A DNA stretch of 64,000 nt from Gilvimarinus sp. DA14. GTDB lineage: Bacteria; Pseudomonadota; Gammaproteobacteria; Pseudomonadales; Cellvibrionaceae. Shown here in pieces: positions 54,910-64,000 of this stretch. The stretch lies in assembly GCF_024204685.1 (NCBI RefSeq), contig NZ_CP100350.1:744001-808000 (forward strand), in the 5' to 3' direction. Both the position numbers and the translations under genes were made by a program. Below the pieces are notes generated by a model. The model was not told the DNA's origin. It saw only the letters and a list, made by a program, of their open reading frames with translations, and made no database searches. The stretch's first letter is position 1. Each line of letters opens with the position of its first letter.

Positions 54910-56280
54910 ATGAATACGATCTCAAGTGATAACCCCCACCCCGATAACCTGCCAGCCGAGCGCGAAATACTCAGCGTATCGCGGCTTAACTGGATCAGTC
55001 GGCAGCTGCTGGAAACCCACCTGCCACTGATTTGGGTTGAGGGCGAAATTTCCAACTTTGCCCAACCCAGCTCCGGACACTGGTACTTCACCCTCAAAGA
55101 CGATAAAGCTCAGGTGCGCTGCGCCATGTTTCGCGGCCGCAACCAACAGGTGCGCTTTGCAGTAAAGAGTGGCCAGCAAGTGCTGCTGCGCGCTCGAGTG
55201 AGCATTTATGAAGGTCGCGGCGACTACCAGCTCATTGCCGAACACATGGAGGAAGCGGGCCTTGGCGCCCTACAGCGCGCGTTTGAGGCGCTAAAGCACA
55301 AGCTCGCCAACGAGGGGTTGTTCGCCCCCGAACGAAAACTACCTCTGCCGCCGCAAGCCCACCATATCGGTGTTATTACTTCAGCCACTGGCGCCGCCGT
55401 GCGGGATGTACTGGCGGTCATCAGGCGGCGCTATCCATCGCAAAAGGTGACCTTGCTGCCAGTACCCGTGCAGGGCGAGAGCGCCGCCCCCGCGATTATC
55501 CGCGCGCTGCAACTGGCCGAGCGCAGCGGTCTATTTGATCTGTTAATTCTGACCCGCGGCGGCGGCTCAATTGAAGACTTGTGGGCGTTTAACGACGAGG
55601 CGCTCGCCCGCCAGATCGCCGCCTGCCCTATTGCGCTGATCAGCGCGGTGGGACACGAGACGGATTTCACCATCGCCGATTTTGTCGCCGATCACCGCGC
55701 GCCAACCCCGTCGGCTGCGGCTGAGATGGCCGTGCCGGATATCCGCGAACATTTGAACGCTCTAAAACAGAGGGAGTTGGCGCTGGGTAAAGCCATTGCC
55801 AACCAGCTGGCGCAACAACACAGCCGCCTCAATGCATTGCAAAAGCGGCTGCGTCATCCGGGCGAGTCACTGCGCCACCAATCTCAGAGGCTGGATCAAC
55901 TGGAAATTCGGCTGACGCGCTGCATGCAACAACGCCTGGCCAATTGCGCCCAACAGTTTACCGATCTGCAAAGACGGCGACAGAACCAGAACCCCCAAGC
56001 GCGCCTGACACAGGCACAAAACAACCTGCACACCTTGCGCCAGCGCCTCGAGCAAAATATGCACAGACAGCTTGGGCAATGGCAGCAGCAACTGCACGAA
56101 AAGGCCCGCGTGCTCGACAGTGTCAGCCCCCTGGCAACGTTAAACAGAGGCTTTGCCGTGGTGCGGGATGAGCAGGGTCAGGTGGTGCGCAGCGCCTCAG
56201 ACTTACGCCCCAAACAGCAACTCAACACCACGCTCGGCACGGGTGAATTTACCTGCGAGGTGATTGCAACCTCGAGCTAA
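54910..56280 (+). CDS. xseA: Exodeoxyribonuclease VII large subunit
   Basis: XseA with XseB degrades single-stranded DNA. The 456-residue product has an N-terminal OB-fold (about 15-110; WVEGEISNFAQPSSGHWYFT), the catalytic domain (HIGVITSATGAAVRDVLAVI, RGGGSIEDLWAFNDE, ISAVGHETDFTIADFVADHR, APTPSAAAEMA) and a long coiled coil (about 270-400). TACAAT ends only six bases before the ATG and no ribosome site is present, so a leaderless mRNA is possible. Confidence 0.96.
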   Translation: MNTISSDNPHPDNLPAEREILSVSRLNWISRQLLETHLPLIWVEGEISNFAQPSSGHWYFTLKDDKAQVRCAMFRGRNQQVRFAVKSGQQVLLRARVSIYEGRGDYQLIAEHMEEAGLGALQRAFEALKHKLANEGLFAPERKLPLPPQAHHIGVITSATGAAVRDVLAVIRRRYPSQKVTLLPVPVQGESAAPAIIRALQLAERSGLFDLLILTRGGGSIEDLWAFNDEALARQIAACPIALISAVGHETDFTIADFVADHRAPTPSAAAEMAVPDIREHLNALKQRELALGKAIANQLAQQHSRLNALQKRLRHPGESLRHQSQRLDQLEIRLTRCMQQRLANCAQQFTDLQRRRQNQNPQARLTQAQNNLHTLRQRLEQNMHRQLGQWQQQLHEKARVLDSVSPLATLNRGFAVVRDEQGQVVRSASDLRPKQQLNTTLGTGEFTCEVIATSS

Positions 56281-56298
56281 TGTCTTTATATTGAGCGC

Positions 56299-56425
56299 AC
56301 TTGTCGGGGCGCCTTGACCACCAAAAACCAGACACTGGACCCAGTGCTGCGTGGTACGAAGGCTGAGATCGGTACGGCCGAACCCGTGGAACCTGAACAG
56401 GCTGGCACCTGCGGAGGGAACAAGT
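56299..56425 (+). ncRNA. TPP riboswitch (THI box)
   Basis: The closing stem ACTTGT/ACAAGT encloses the TPP aptamer landmarks: GGGGCGCC near the 5' side, the conserved GGCTGAGATC, and GAACCCGTGGAACCTGAACAG-like core followed by GCGGAGGGAACAAG. It stands directly upstream of thiO. When thiamine pyrophosphate is bound, such elements switch off thi genes, here probably at translation. Confidence 0.95.
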
Positions 56426-56457
56426 AGCGCCAGCATCGGCGGCCTCCCTCTGCTCCA

Positions 56458-56474
56458 GCCTCATGTGTCGAGGC
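56458..56474 (+). promoter_or_regulatory. Hairpin covering the thiO ribosome binding site
   Basis: GCCTC (56458-56462) can pair with GAGGC (56470-56474), which contains the GAGG ribosome site of thiO. Upstream, GAGGGA at the end of the riboswitch can pair with TCCCTC at 56445-56450. The two pairings could form the expression platform; this is inferred from base complementarity. Confidence 0.55.
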
Positions 56475-56478
56475 AATA

Positions 56479-57642
56479 GTGACTCCAGATCTCTCTTATT
56501 TAAAACCTGATGCCAAGATAGGCATTGCCGGAGCCGGCCTGCTCGGCCAATTGCTTGCCTGGCAGCTCAGCGCGGCGGGATTTAGAGTGACTCTGTTCGA
56601 TGCAGCCAGCAGCGCCAAACCACAAAGCGCCGCCCACACTGCAGCCGGCATGCTCGCGCCTATCAGCGAAGCGGCCGAAGCTGGCCCCGATGTATACGCT
56701 ATGGGCGTTTACGGAATTGAGCGCTGGCGCGAATGGCTGAGCCACATTGGTACACAGGCGAGTTCTTGCTTGCACGAACATGGCAGCTTATTGGTGGCCC
56801 ACCCGCAAGATGAAAGCGAGCTGGAACAGTTCATCAGCGATACCCGCCCCCTGCAGCACTACGCTGACTGCAGCATCCGCCACCTGCACCGCGACGATTT
56901 GCAGCATCTGGAACCCGATTTAAGCGGGCAGTTTCAACGGGGTTTATTACTCTCGCCCGAAGCGCATTTGGACAATCGCCAGCTGCTGCAACAGCTAAGC
57001 GCGCAAATCAGTACGCAAGATGTGCGCGTATATGAAAACACCCCCGTGAGCGCCGAGCCTTTTGCCATTATCAGCGAATCTACTGGGCAAAAATTTTCTT
57101 TTGATGTAGTCATTGATTGTCGCGGCGCTGGTGCCAGAGCAGCACTTATCCAACTGCGCGCCGTGCGTGGTGAAACTCTACACCTGGAAACATGCGAAGT
57201 AACACTGCAGCGCCCGGTGCGCTTGATGCATCCGCGCTATCAGCTGTATATCGTTCCCAAACCTGGCAATCGATTTGTTATCGGCGCCACGCAAATTGAA
57301 AGCGAAGACCTCTCCCCTATTTCATTGCAGTCCAGCCTCGAGCTTTCAAGCGCTGTGTACACTCTGGCACCGGCCTTTGCCGAAGCGCGCATACTTGAAG
57401 CTGGCGTGAATCTGCGCCCGGCGTTTGCCAACAATATGCCAAGCGTTTGCGCCCAGCGCGGCCTGATCAGCGCCAACGGACTTTATCGACACGGCTACCT
57501 GCTAGCGCCAGCGGTAGTCGATCATGTGCTGCATTTGCTCGACGCCCAGCGGCAAAGCCCTTTTGCTCATTTGCTGCAAGCACGGCGACAGAGGAGTGAG
57601 CGTAGAGACAATTCTTTCAACAGTGAGCCTGTGTATGAGTAA
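56479..57642 (+). CDS. thiO: Glycine oxidase ThiO
   Basis: FAD-dependent oxidation of glycine to dehydroglycine for thiazole synthesis. The 387-residue product starts at GTG 56479 behind GAGG. It has the dinucleotide fold GIAGAGLLGQLLAWQLSAAG, HTAAGMLAPISEA, and the C-terminal LRPAFANNMPSVCAQRG and GLYRHGYLLAPA typical of ThiO. It is the first gene of thiO-thiS-thiG and overlaps thiS by eight bases. Confidence 0.92.
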   Translation: MTPDLSYLKPDAKIGIAGAGLLGQLLAWQLSAAGFRVTLFDAASSAKPQSAAHTAAGMLAPISEAAEAGPDVYAMGVYGIERWREWLSHIGTQASSCLHEHGSLLVAHPQDESELEQFISDTRPLQHYADCSIRHLHRDDLQHLEPDLSGQFQRGLLLSPEAHLDNRQLLQQLSAQISTQDVRVYENTPVSAEPFAIISESTGQKFSFDVVIDCRGAGARAALIQLRAVRGETLHLETCEVTLQRPVRLMHPRYQLYIVPKPGNRFVIGATQIESEDLSPISLQSSLELSSAVYTLAPAFAEARILEAGVNLRPAFANNMPSVCAQRGLISANGLYRHGYLLAPAVVDHVLHLLDAQRQSPFAHLLQARRQRSERRDNSFNSEPVYE

Positions 57643-57859
57643 CCGCACCATTGAAGTCTTTTTAAACGGCGAGTCCTGCGAGCTGCCCGCCGGTACCGAC
57701 CTCGCCAACGCCACTGCTCTTTGGCAGAGTGAGCAACAAATACCAGAAAAGTTTGCCGCGGCCGTCAACGGTGAATTCGTGCCTCGCTCGGCCTACGCTG
57801 ATACCTTGCTTGGCAGCGGCGACTTGATCGATATCGTAGCCCCTGTAGGCGGAGGTTAA
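57635..57859 (+). CDS. thiS: Thiamine sulfur carrier protein ThiS
   Basis: ThiS carries sulfur as a C-terminal thiocarboxylate for thiazole formation by ThiG. The 74-residue product starts at the ATG at 57635, inside the end of thiO, has the ubiquitin-like pattern ([28 protein letters not shown]) and ends in the required VAPVGGG. The stop is one base before the thiG ATG. Confidence 0.95.
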   Translation: MSNRTIEVFLNGESCELPAGTDLANATALWQSEQQIPEKFAAAVNGEFVPRSAYADTLLGSGDLIDIVAPVGGG

Positions 57860-57860
57860 C

Positions 57861-58661
57861 ATGCAAAGCGATAAAATCACGCTATACGGCAAGGAATTTA
57901 ACAGCCGCTTTTTACTGGGCACGGCCCTGTATGAGTCGCCCCAACAAATGCGCGATAGCGTCACTGCATCGGGCGCGGAAATCGTGACTCTGGGGCTGCG
58001 GCGGCAAAACCCCAGCGCCGGCGACGGGGAGCGTTTTTGGCAGCATATTCGCGCCACTGGCTGCACTTTGTTACCCAATACCGCGGGCTGCAAATCCGTT
58101 AAAGAGGCGGTTAACTTAGCGCAAATGTCCCGTGAATTATTTGCCACAGACTGGATTAAGCTGGAAGTTATTGGCGATGATTACAACCTGCAACCAGATC
58201 CTTTTGCGCTGTTGGAGGCAACCCGCGAATTAATAAGCCAGGGCTTTAAAGTATTGCCCTATTGCACCGATGATATGATTTTGTGTCAGAAGCTGGTGGA
58301 AGCCGGTTGCGAGGTACTGATGCCCTGGGGCGCCCCTATCGGCACCGGACGCGGCCTGCTGAACCGCTACGCGTTAAAAGCGTTGCGCGAGCGTTTCACA
58401 TGCCCGCTGATTGTCGATGCGGGCCTTGGCGCACCATCGCAGGCGGCCGAGGCGATGGAAATGGGGTATGACGCGGTACTGCTTAATACCGCCGTGGCGA
58501 AAGCGCAAAACCCGCCGCTGATGGCAAAGGCCTTTGCCGGCGCCATCCGCTCCGGGCGCGAAGCTCATTTGGCGGGATTAATGCAAACCCGACAAACAGC
58601 AAGCCCCAGCACCCCAACCATTGGACAACCTTTCTGGCACCAACAGCCGGGCAAAGCGTAA
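57861..58661 (+). CDS. thiG: Thiazole synthase ThiG
   Basis: ThiG condenses deoxyxylulose phosphate, dehydroglycine and ThiS sulfur into the thiazole ring. The 266-residue barrel has [18 protein letters not shown], the Schiff-base lysine in [28 protein letters not shown] and [25 protein letters not shown] lies nine bases before the ATG, overlapping the thiS C-terminal codons. The operon lacks thiE and thiC. Confidence 0.96.
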   Translation: MQSDKITLYGKEFNSRFLLGTALYESPQQMRDSVTASGAEIVTLGLRRQNPSAGDGERFWQHIRATGCTLLPNTAGCKSVKEAVNLAQMSRELFATDWIKLEVIGDDYNLQPDPFALLEATRELISQGFKVLPYCTDDMILCQKLVEAGCEVLMPWGAPIGTGRGLLNRYALKALRERFTCPLIVDAGLGAPSQAAEAMEMGYDAVLLNTAVAKAQNPPLMAKAFAGAIRSGREAHLAGLMQTRQTASPSTPTIGQPFWHQQPGKA

Positions 58662-58668
58662 CGACCTT

Positions 58669-59562
58669 TTACAGCGCAAAACGCCAAAAAAATAATGAAA
58701 CAATCGCCGCCGGCAAGCTGTAACCCACCAGGGATGCGGCCAGCCGCGGCGCCAAATTGTAGCGCATCGCCAACACCCCGGCCGATATCATGGCTGGCAT
58801 ACCCGCCTCTAAAACCACCACCTGATGTGCGAGCCCACTGCCGCCATAGAGCGTAGAAAATCCCAGTGCGACGGCGGGCTTTAACACACAAAAGGTTAAT
58901 AGCGCAGCAACAAATACAGCTACATCGTCACGGCTTAGTTTTAAATGCCAGGAAATACCCACCGCCACCATCACCACTGGCACCAGCGTCCAGGCAATAA
59001 ATTTAAAACCCTCCTCCAGCCACAACGGGTACTCCCACCACAGTAAAGCGAAAGCCAATAACAAACTGATAAAGGGCGGAAAACTGAGAATTCTTTTTGC
59101 GATAAACCAAACCGATGTGTGGCCACCGCTAAAACCTACCGCAATAGCGATACCGAAAGTATTCAGTGCGAGAAAAGTACCAAACTGATCGTACAGAATC
59201 GCGTAGCCAATTCCCTCTGCGCCCACCAGGGCTTCAATCAGCGGAATACCTACAAACCCGGTGTTGCCCAGCGGCAGCATCAGTAATAAACACCCGGTGA
59301 CGGCGCGTGACAGTGAAAACAGTCGTGCCGCCAGCAGTACACCCAGCACCGTCACCACCATCACCGACCAACACACCAGTACCGGCAGCAGGACAGTAGA
59401 GTCGAAGGTTAAACGAGGCAATTCGTAGAGAATAAGTGCGGGTAGAGCGATGTTGATGACATAGGCATTGAGCCTGGCGGCCACAGACTCACCGGCCACG
59501 CGCGAGAACTGTAACACCAGGCCTATGGCCAAACATAGAGCGATTAAAACAAATGGATTCAC
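58669..59562 (-). CDS. AEC-family (auxin efflux carrier-like) transporter
   Basis: A 297-residue membrane protein with about ten predicted membrane segments in two five-helix halves, as in AEC/bile acid transporters: N-terminal ALCLAIGLVLQFSRVAG, the middle GCLLLMLPLGNTGFVGIPLI, and the C-terminal VVLEAGMPAMISAGVLAMRY are family signatures. Relatives move dicarboxylates or other organic anions; the substrate cannot be read here. It is convergent with thiG and 5 bases downstream of der. Confidence 0.88.
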   Translation of the reverse strand: MNPFVLIALCLAIGLVLQFSRVAGESVAARLNAYVINIALPALILYELPRLTFDSTVLLPVLVCWSVMVVTVLGVLLAARLFSLSRAVTGCLLLMLPLGNTGFVGIPLIEALVGAEGIGYAILYDQFGTFLALNTFGIAIAVGFSGGHTSVWFIAKRILSFPPFISLLLAFALLWWEYPLWLEEGFKFIAWTLVPVVMVAVGISWHLKLSRDDVAVFVAALLTFCVLKPAVALGFSTLYGGSGLAHQVVVLEAGMPAMISAGVLAMRYNLAPRLAASLVGYSLPAAIVSLFFWRFAL

Positions 59563-59567
59563 AACCT

Positions 59568-60950
59568 TTATCGACTGCCTTTGCGAGGCGCTCGACGAGC
59601 ACTGCGCGGCGGTGCTTTTGGCTTTTTGCGCCCGGCAAATGGGTTGTCGCTGGATCTGAATTCAATACGTACCGGCGTGCCGCGTAAATTTAACGCCCGC
59701 CGATAGGTTTTTTCCAGGTAGCGCTCGTAGTGCGCTGGCACTTTCGCCGTTTGATTACCGTGAATCACAATAACCGGCGGGTTAGCGCCGCCGGCGTGGG
59801 CATAGCGCAGCTTAATACGGCGGCCGTTAATCATCGGCGGCTGATGCTCACTCACGGCGTCTTGCAGAATTTGGGTTAAAAAGCTGGTGGACATCTTATC
59901 GGTGGCACTCTGATAAGCCTGCTCAATAGACTTATAGAGATCTCCCACACCCGTGCCATGCAGCGCAGAAATATAGTGAATATTAGCAAAATCGATAAAG
60001 CGCAAACGCCGATCAATCTCGTTTTTCACATACTGCTTGTGGCTGTCTTCCAGACCATCCCACTTATTTAAAGCCACAACCAGCGCACGGCCGGCATCGA
60101 TTACTGTGCCCATCAGATGCAGATCTTGCTCTACCACACCCTCACTGGCATCAATCACCAGGATCACCACATTGGCATCGTCAATCGCCTGCAGAGTTTT
60201 CACGATCGAGAATTTCTCAACCGCCAGTGACACGTTTTTGCGCCGCCGCACTCCTGCGGTATCAATAATGGTGTAGGGCTTACCGAAGCGCTCGTACTGA
60301 ATATAAATACTGTCGCGGGTGGTGCCCGGCAAATCAAAAACCACCACGCGATCTTCGCCCAGCATACGATTTACCAGTGTCGATTTACCCACATTTGGGC
60401 GCCCGACGATGGCCATTTTTATACCCTTGGGGGCTTCGGTCTCGGTTTCTTCGGGCTCGGGCGGCACAGCTTCCAGAACCATTTCCATCATGGATTTTAC
60501 GCCGCGACCATGGGTGGCGGTGGTGGCAAACACTTCGCCAAGACCCAGCTCGTAAAAAGGCGCAAGCGCAATGTCCGGGTCCATGCCGTCGATTTTGTTG
60601 GCCACCAGATAGGTTTTTTTACCGCGCTGACGTAACTCTTTGGCAATCATGTGATCGGCAGCAGTCAGACCGTCGCGCGCCGATACCATAAATAGAACAA
60701 TATTGGCCTCTTCAATCGCCTGCAGTGATTGCCCCGCCATCACCGTGTCTATGCCCTCTTCCTCACCGCTGATGCCGCCGGTATCAATCAACATGCAGCG
60801 TCGCTCACCGATAACAGCCTCGCCATATTTACGGTCGCGGGTCAGGCCGGCGTAGTTGGCAACAATAGCATCGCGGGTGCGGGTAAGGCGGTTGAACATG
60901 GTGGACTTGCCGACATTGGGGCGTCCGACCAAAGCAATTACAGGGATCAT
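59568..60950 (-). CDS. der: Ribosome-assembly GTPase Der (EngA)
   Basis: Der matures the 50S subunit. The 460-residue product has two G domains: [18 protein letters not shown] and NKID in the first (about 3-165), [18 protein letters not shown] and NKWD in the second (about 178-350), then the KH-like domain (about 355-440) and a basic tail ([19 protein letters not shown]). It follows bamB, an order conserved in gammaproteobacteria. Confidence 0.97.
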   Translation of the reverse strand: MIPVIALVGRPNVGKSTMFNRLTRTRDAIVANYAGLTRDRKYGEAVIGERRCMLIDTGGISGEEEGIDTVMAGQSLQAIEEANIVLFMVSARDGLTAADHMIAKELRQRGKKTYLVANKIDGMDPDIALAPFYELGLGEVFATTATHGRGVKSMMEMVLEAVPPEPEETETEAPKGIKMAIVGRPNVGKSTLVNRMLGEDRVVVFDLPGTTRDSIYIQYERFGKPYTIIDTAGVRRRKNVSLAVEKFSIVKTLQAIDDANVVILVIDASEGVVEQDLHLMGTVIDAGRALVVALNKWDGLEDSHKQYVKNEIDRRLRFIDFANIHYISALHGTGVGDLYKSIEQAYQSATDKMSTSFLTQILQDAVSEHQPPMINGRRIKLRYAHAGGANPPVIVIHGNQTAKVPAHYERYLEKTYRRALNLRGTPVRIEFRSSDNPFAGRKKPKAPPRSARRAPRKGSR

Positions 60951-60967
60951 AGTTTTGGTATCTGATA

Positions 60968-60987
60968 GTGCCGCCCGCAGGCGGCAC
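60968..60987 (-). other. Hairpin in the bamB-der gap
   Basis: GTGCCGCC-CGCA-GGCGGCAC is a perfect 8-bp stem with a four-base loop in the 42-base gap between bamB and der. No T run follows on the minus strand; it may slow decay or modulate read-through. Confidence 0.5.
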
Positions 60988-60992
60988 GAGGG

Positions 60993-62135
60993 TTATTTGG
61001 GCGAAATGCGATAGGCGGCAAGTTTACCGTCGTTGGCCAATACATAAAGCAGCTCGCCATCACTCCACAAAGGTGCACGCACCCCTGAGCCATCGATGTT
61101 AGTGCGAGCGGCAAAGCTGCCGTCGCTGCGATTTAGCACATGAATATAGCCGTCGTCATCGGCTACTGCCACATAGTCTCCCACACTGGCCGGGCCAGTC
61201 AGCAAGCGGCGCAGCATCTGCTCGTTGCGCCAGGTCTCGGTGCCGCTGTTGGCATCGTAAGCGACTACAGCGCTATTGTCCTGGGTGACGAACAGCTCGC
61301 TGTTGTCAAACCACAATTCTTGATAGCTCGACGAATCGACCGACCACAAGGGCCGGCCAGTGCCTCTGCTGACCGCCATCAGCCGGCCCTGATAGCCGCT
61401 CACGTACAAAATACCATCGACCAAAACAGGCGTGGCTTGGATATCGACCATTTTTTCCAAGTCTGAGCGCCCTTTGGGCATGGCAACCCGCTGCTCCCAC
61501 AAAATCAGACCATTTTGTGGGTTAAAGGCCATCAAACGACCATTGGAGAAACCGGCGTATATGGCCGAATCGGTAATGACCGGCGCCGAGCGTCCACGCA
61601 GGGTGAGCTTGGGCGGCGGATTATCGTAAAACCACAGCTCTTCACCGGTTTCGGCATCCAGAACAGTCAGACGGCCATCCAGAGTATGCGCCGCGACGAC
61701 TTGGGCATCACCGGCTGGGGTCGACATAATTTCACTGCTTAACTGGGTACGCCACAGCTCTGTGCCGTCGTTAATATCCAGCGCCAGCACTTCACCTTCA
61801 TCAGTACCCAGCAGTATCTGGCCACTGCCGATACCCACGCCACCGGCGAGCACTTCATCGAGATCACGATCCCACTGCACTTTGCCGGTAGTACGGTCAA
61901 TTACCGTCAGTTCACCGCGATAGTCCACCGCGTAAATCAGATTCTGGTGAACCGCAGGCTCTAGGCGGGTATAGCCATCGCCCTGACCCACGCCCGTGCC
62001 GCGCTTCCAAACCCGGTCTATCTCGGCAGTCGGCTCAAAATCCACCAGCTCCATGGGCTCAGTGCCGTCCTCTTTGCTAAACAGCGAGCAACCGGCCAGC
62101 AGTGCAGTGAGCGACAGGGTCAGAACTAATCTCAT
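60993..62135 (-). CDS. bamB: Outer-membrane protein assembly lipoprotein BamB
   Basis: BamB is the beta-propeller lipoprotein of the BAM complex. The 380-residue precursor has lipobox LAGC (Cys16) and repeated PQQ-type blades (VIDRTTGKVQWDRDLDEVLA, LDINDGTELWRTQLSSEI, LDAETGEELWFYD). Its ATG overlaps the stop of the upstream yfgM-like gene by four bases. Confidence 0.96.
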   Translation of the reverse strand: MRLVLTLSLTALLAGCSLFSKEDGTEPMELVDFEPTAEIDRVWKRGTGVGQGDGYTRLEPAVHQNLIYAVDYRGELTVIDRTTGKVQWDRDLDEVLAGGVGIGSGQILLGTDEGEVLALDINDGTELWRTQLSSEIMSTPAGDAQVVAAHTLDGRLTVLDAETGEELWFYDNPPPKLTLRGRSAPVITDSAIYAGFSNGRLMAFNPQNGLILWEQRVAMPKGRSDLEKMVDIQATPVLVDGILYVSGYQGRLMAVSRGTGRPLWSVDSSSYQELWFDNSELFVTQDNSAVVAYDANSGTETWRNEQMLRRLLTGPASVGDYVAVADDDGYIHVLNRSDGSFAARTNIDGSGVRAPLWSDGELLYVLANDGKLAAYRISPK

Positions 62136-62800
62136 GCAGAAGGCTCCTCGGCATTGGCCGGCTTCATATCATCGGCTTTCATTTGCAGCACCAGGCGGCG
62201 CTGTTGATCACCGTCGAAATTTTCCAGCGCTTCTTGATAAGCGCTGTAAGCGGAAGCTTGATCGCCGCTCATACGCAAGATATCGCCGCGCACCTCAGCC
62301 TGTTCGGCAGCAAAACCTACAGCGGGGGCTGCGCTCACCAGCTGCAAAGCGCTATCGTATTCACCTTTGGCTGCCAGTACGCGAGCCAGGCGCATACGAG
62401 CGATCTCTTGAAATGCCTCGGTTTTCGAATTGTCGATCACCCATTGAAGTTGCTGCTGGGCCTGATCCAGATTATCGTTTTGCACCGCCGCCTTTGCTGC
62501 GAAAAAGGCAGCCTGAGCCGCGTAGGCGGTATCATCAGCACTGTCTTTTATCTGCGCCGCCAGATGTTCTGTGGTCGCGGCGGACTCTTCCCCTGCAGCG
62601 GGCCCAGAGGCGCTGGCGACTATCTCTTCGTAGGTGTCTGAGGCCTGCGCGATACGCTGTTGCTCAGCGCTTTGCCAATAGTTCCAGCCAAAGTAACCGG
62701 CGGTAGCAACCGCTACACTCGCTATGATTGTGGTGCCATACTCTTTCCAGAGCCGTTTGAGGTTTTCTAGTTGTTCTTCTTCGGTCAGATGATCGCTCAC
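62132..62800 (-). CDS. yfgM: YfgM-family TPR protein
   Basis: A 222-residue inner-membrane protein: short cytoplasmic N-terminus (MSDHLTEEEQLENLKRLWKE), one membrane segment (about 23-42; TIIASVAVATAGYFGWNYW) and a periplasmic TPR domain (YAAQAAFFAAKAAVQNDNLD, RMRLARVLAAKGEYDSALQL). YfgM works with PpiD at the SecYEG translocon in E. coli. It lies between hisS and bamB, the conserved order. Confidence 0.93.
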   Translation of the reverse strand: MSDHLTEEEQLENLKRLWKEYGTTIIASVAVATAGYFGWNYWQSAEQQRIAQASDTYEEIVASASGPAAGEESAATTEHLAAQIKDSADDTAYAAQAAFFAAKAAVQNDNLDQAQQQLQWVIDNSKTEAFQEIARMRLARVLAAKGEYDSALQLVSAAPAVGFAAEQAEVRGDILRMSGDQASAYSAYQEALENFDGDQQRRLVLQMKADDMKPANAEEPSA

Positions 62801-62835
62801 AATCTACTCCTAGCGGATTCTAATCAATAATATTG

Positions 62836-64000
62836 TTAAAGCTGGCCCAACAACTCGGTCAGGGCAGACTGTTTACAGGTTTGCTGGGGCTTATCTTCGC
62901 GCAGATACTTAACCCCCACTTCAGCGGCTGCCGCTTCGTTTTCACCCAGAATTAGCGCGATAGATGCACCGCTTTTGTCGGCTTTTTTCAGCTGGCTTTT
63001 AAAACTGCCGCCACCGCAGTGCATACTCAAACGCAGCCCCGGAAGCGCCCGGCGAATGCTCACGGCTAAATTTAATGCTTCGGCCTGTACATCGCCCACC
63101 GCGGCTAAATACACATCTACGGGACGGGACAATGACTCGGGCACATGGCCTTCGCTTTGTAGCAAGAGTACCAGTCTCTCCAGGCCAATCGCAAAACCTA
63201 CCGCCGGCGTAGCGCGACCACCGAGCTGTGCTACCAGATTATCGTAACGCCCGCCGGCGCATACCGCGCTCTGCGCGCCCAGTTTGTCGGTCACCCACTC
63301 AAAGGCGGTGCGCGAGTAGTAATCCAGCCCGCGTACCAAACGACGATTGATCCGGTATGGGACACCAGCGGCGTCCAGCAGTTGCGTCAACTGCGCAAAA
63401 TGCTGCTCGGACTCCTCGTCTAGGTAATCTTCCAAGCTGGGGCCGGTATCCAGTAATGCCTGAGTAGCTTCGTTTTTACTGTCGAGAATACGCAGCGGGT
63501 TGCTGTCCAGACGACGCTTGCTGTCTTCATCTAACTGGTCTTTACGCTCGCTCAAGTGATCTACCAATGCCGCGCGGTAGCGAGCGCGAGCTTCATCGCT
63601 GCCCAACGAGTTAACCTGCAACTCGACGCAGTGCTCAAGCCCGAGCGTCTGGAACAGGTTATAGCTGAGCAGTAAAAGCTCGGCGTCGATATCTGGCCCC
63701 TGCAATCCATAGGTTTCAATACCCACCTGATGAAACTGACGGTAGCGTCCTTTCTGTGGTCGCTCGTAACGAAACATGGGGCCCATGTACCACAGGCGCT
63801 GGGTCTGGTTGTACAACAGGCCATGCTCTTCGCAGGCACGCACACAACTGGCCGTACCCTCGGGACGCAGGGTCAAGCTCTCGCCGTTGCGGTCTTCAAA
63901 GGTATACATTTCTTTTTCAACGATATCGGTCACTTCGCCGATGGAGCGCTTAAATAGATCGGTTTGCTCCATAATCGGAAATCGAATTTCGCTGTAACCA
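62836..64000 (-). CDS. hisS: Histidyl-tRNA synthetase (partial, N-terminus outside window)
   Basis: Charges tRNA-His. The open frame continues through the right edge; the visible part covers most of the class II enzyme and begins [20 protein letters not shown], a segment that lies roughly 40 residues into the E. coli protein. It has motif 2 ([20 protein letters not shown]), [16 protein letters not shown], and [20 protein letters not shown], then the C-terminal anticodon-binding domain (about the last 95 residues). The internal Met at 63972 is not the start. Confidence 0.96.
   Translation of the reverse strand, partial: GYSEIRFPIMEQTDLFKRSIGEVTDIVEKEMYTFEDRNGESLTLRPEGTASCVRACEEHGLLYNQTQRLWYMGPMFRYERPQKGRYRQFHQVGIETYGLQGPDIDAELLLLSYNLFQTLGLEHCVELQVNSLGSDEARARYRAALVDHLSERKDQLDEDSKRRLDSNPLRILDSKNEATQALLDTGPSLEDYLDEESEQHFAQLTQLLDAAGVPYRINRRLVRGLDYYSRTAFEWVTDKLGAQSAVCAGGRYDNLVAQLGGRATPAVGFAIGLERLVLLLQSEGHVPESLSRPVDVYLAAVGDVQAEALNLAVSIRRALPGLRLSMHCGGGSFKSQLKKADKSGASIALILGENEAAAAEVGVKYLREDKPQQTCKQSALTELLGQL

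Noticed and set aside
61996-62706. 236-residue Arg/Pro/Ser-rich open frame antisense to bamB and yfgM
   Set aside because: Composition is that of a shadow frame, and both minus-strand genes are certain.

Overview
The window looks like a chromosomal segment of a motile, Gram-negative marine-type gammaproteobacterium, most likely of the Cellvibrionaceae group (Saccharophagus / Teredinibacter / Gilvimarinus-like). The basis is a pseudomonad-like polar flagellar cluster with sigma-54 and sigma-28 promoters, the order hisS-yfgM-bamB-der, a surface-anchored pectinesterase lipoprotein with a Pro-Glu linker, and outer-membrane and fimbrial genes. The genus is an inference. I see no phage, transposase, integrase or CRISPR array.

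1-16.8 kb is one flagellar and chemotaxis block. On the minus strand run flgB-C-D-E, then flgF-G-H-I-J-K-L, then the start of a fliT-like gene cut by the window edge. cheR and cheV lie just upstream on the same strand, and flgA, flgM and flgN point the other way. Recognisable sigma-54 promoters precede flgB, flgF and flgA; FliA (sigma-28) promoters precede flgM, cheV and a distant receptor gene at 33-35 kb. The hook protein FlgE (790 aa) and junction protein FlgK (904 aa) are far larger than usual and share a homologous inserted domain.

16.9-39.4 kb is mostly housekeeping: tRNA-Arg(CCT) directly followed by rsmE, a GGDEF-EAL protein coupled to alanine dehydrogenase, ttcA, a PilZ protein and an Aer-like receptor, bioA, trpS, a probable tRNA-queuosine mannosyltransferase, an M18 aminopeptidase, tsaB, a histone-H1-like protein with a C-terminal AT hook, adk behind a 57-base perfect palindrome, a shikimate-kinase-like protein, a chemoreceptor, a CvrA/NhaP2 antiporter, RNase II and an EVE protein.

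39.4-51 kb is the accessory part: a modular pectinesterase lipoprotein, a small outer-membrane protein, a CvfB-like S1 protein, a gene resembling the VapA virulence family of Rhodococcus equi, a LuxR-type regulator and a four-gene chaperone-usher fimbrial operon. The regulator and the fimbrial operon are each preceded by a palindrome with a GTTAAC core, and the fimbrial leader carries a nine-G tract, so a regulated and possibly phase-variable surface module is plausible.

51-64 kb is housekeeping again: a YceI lipoprotein, guaA, guaB, xseA, a TPP riboswitch driving thiO-thiS-thiG, an AEC-family carrier, and the hisS-yfgM-bamB-der group, with hisS cut by the right edge.
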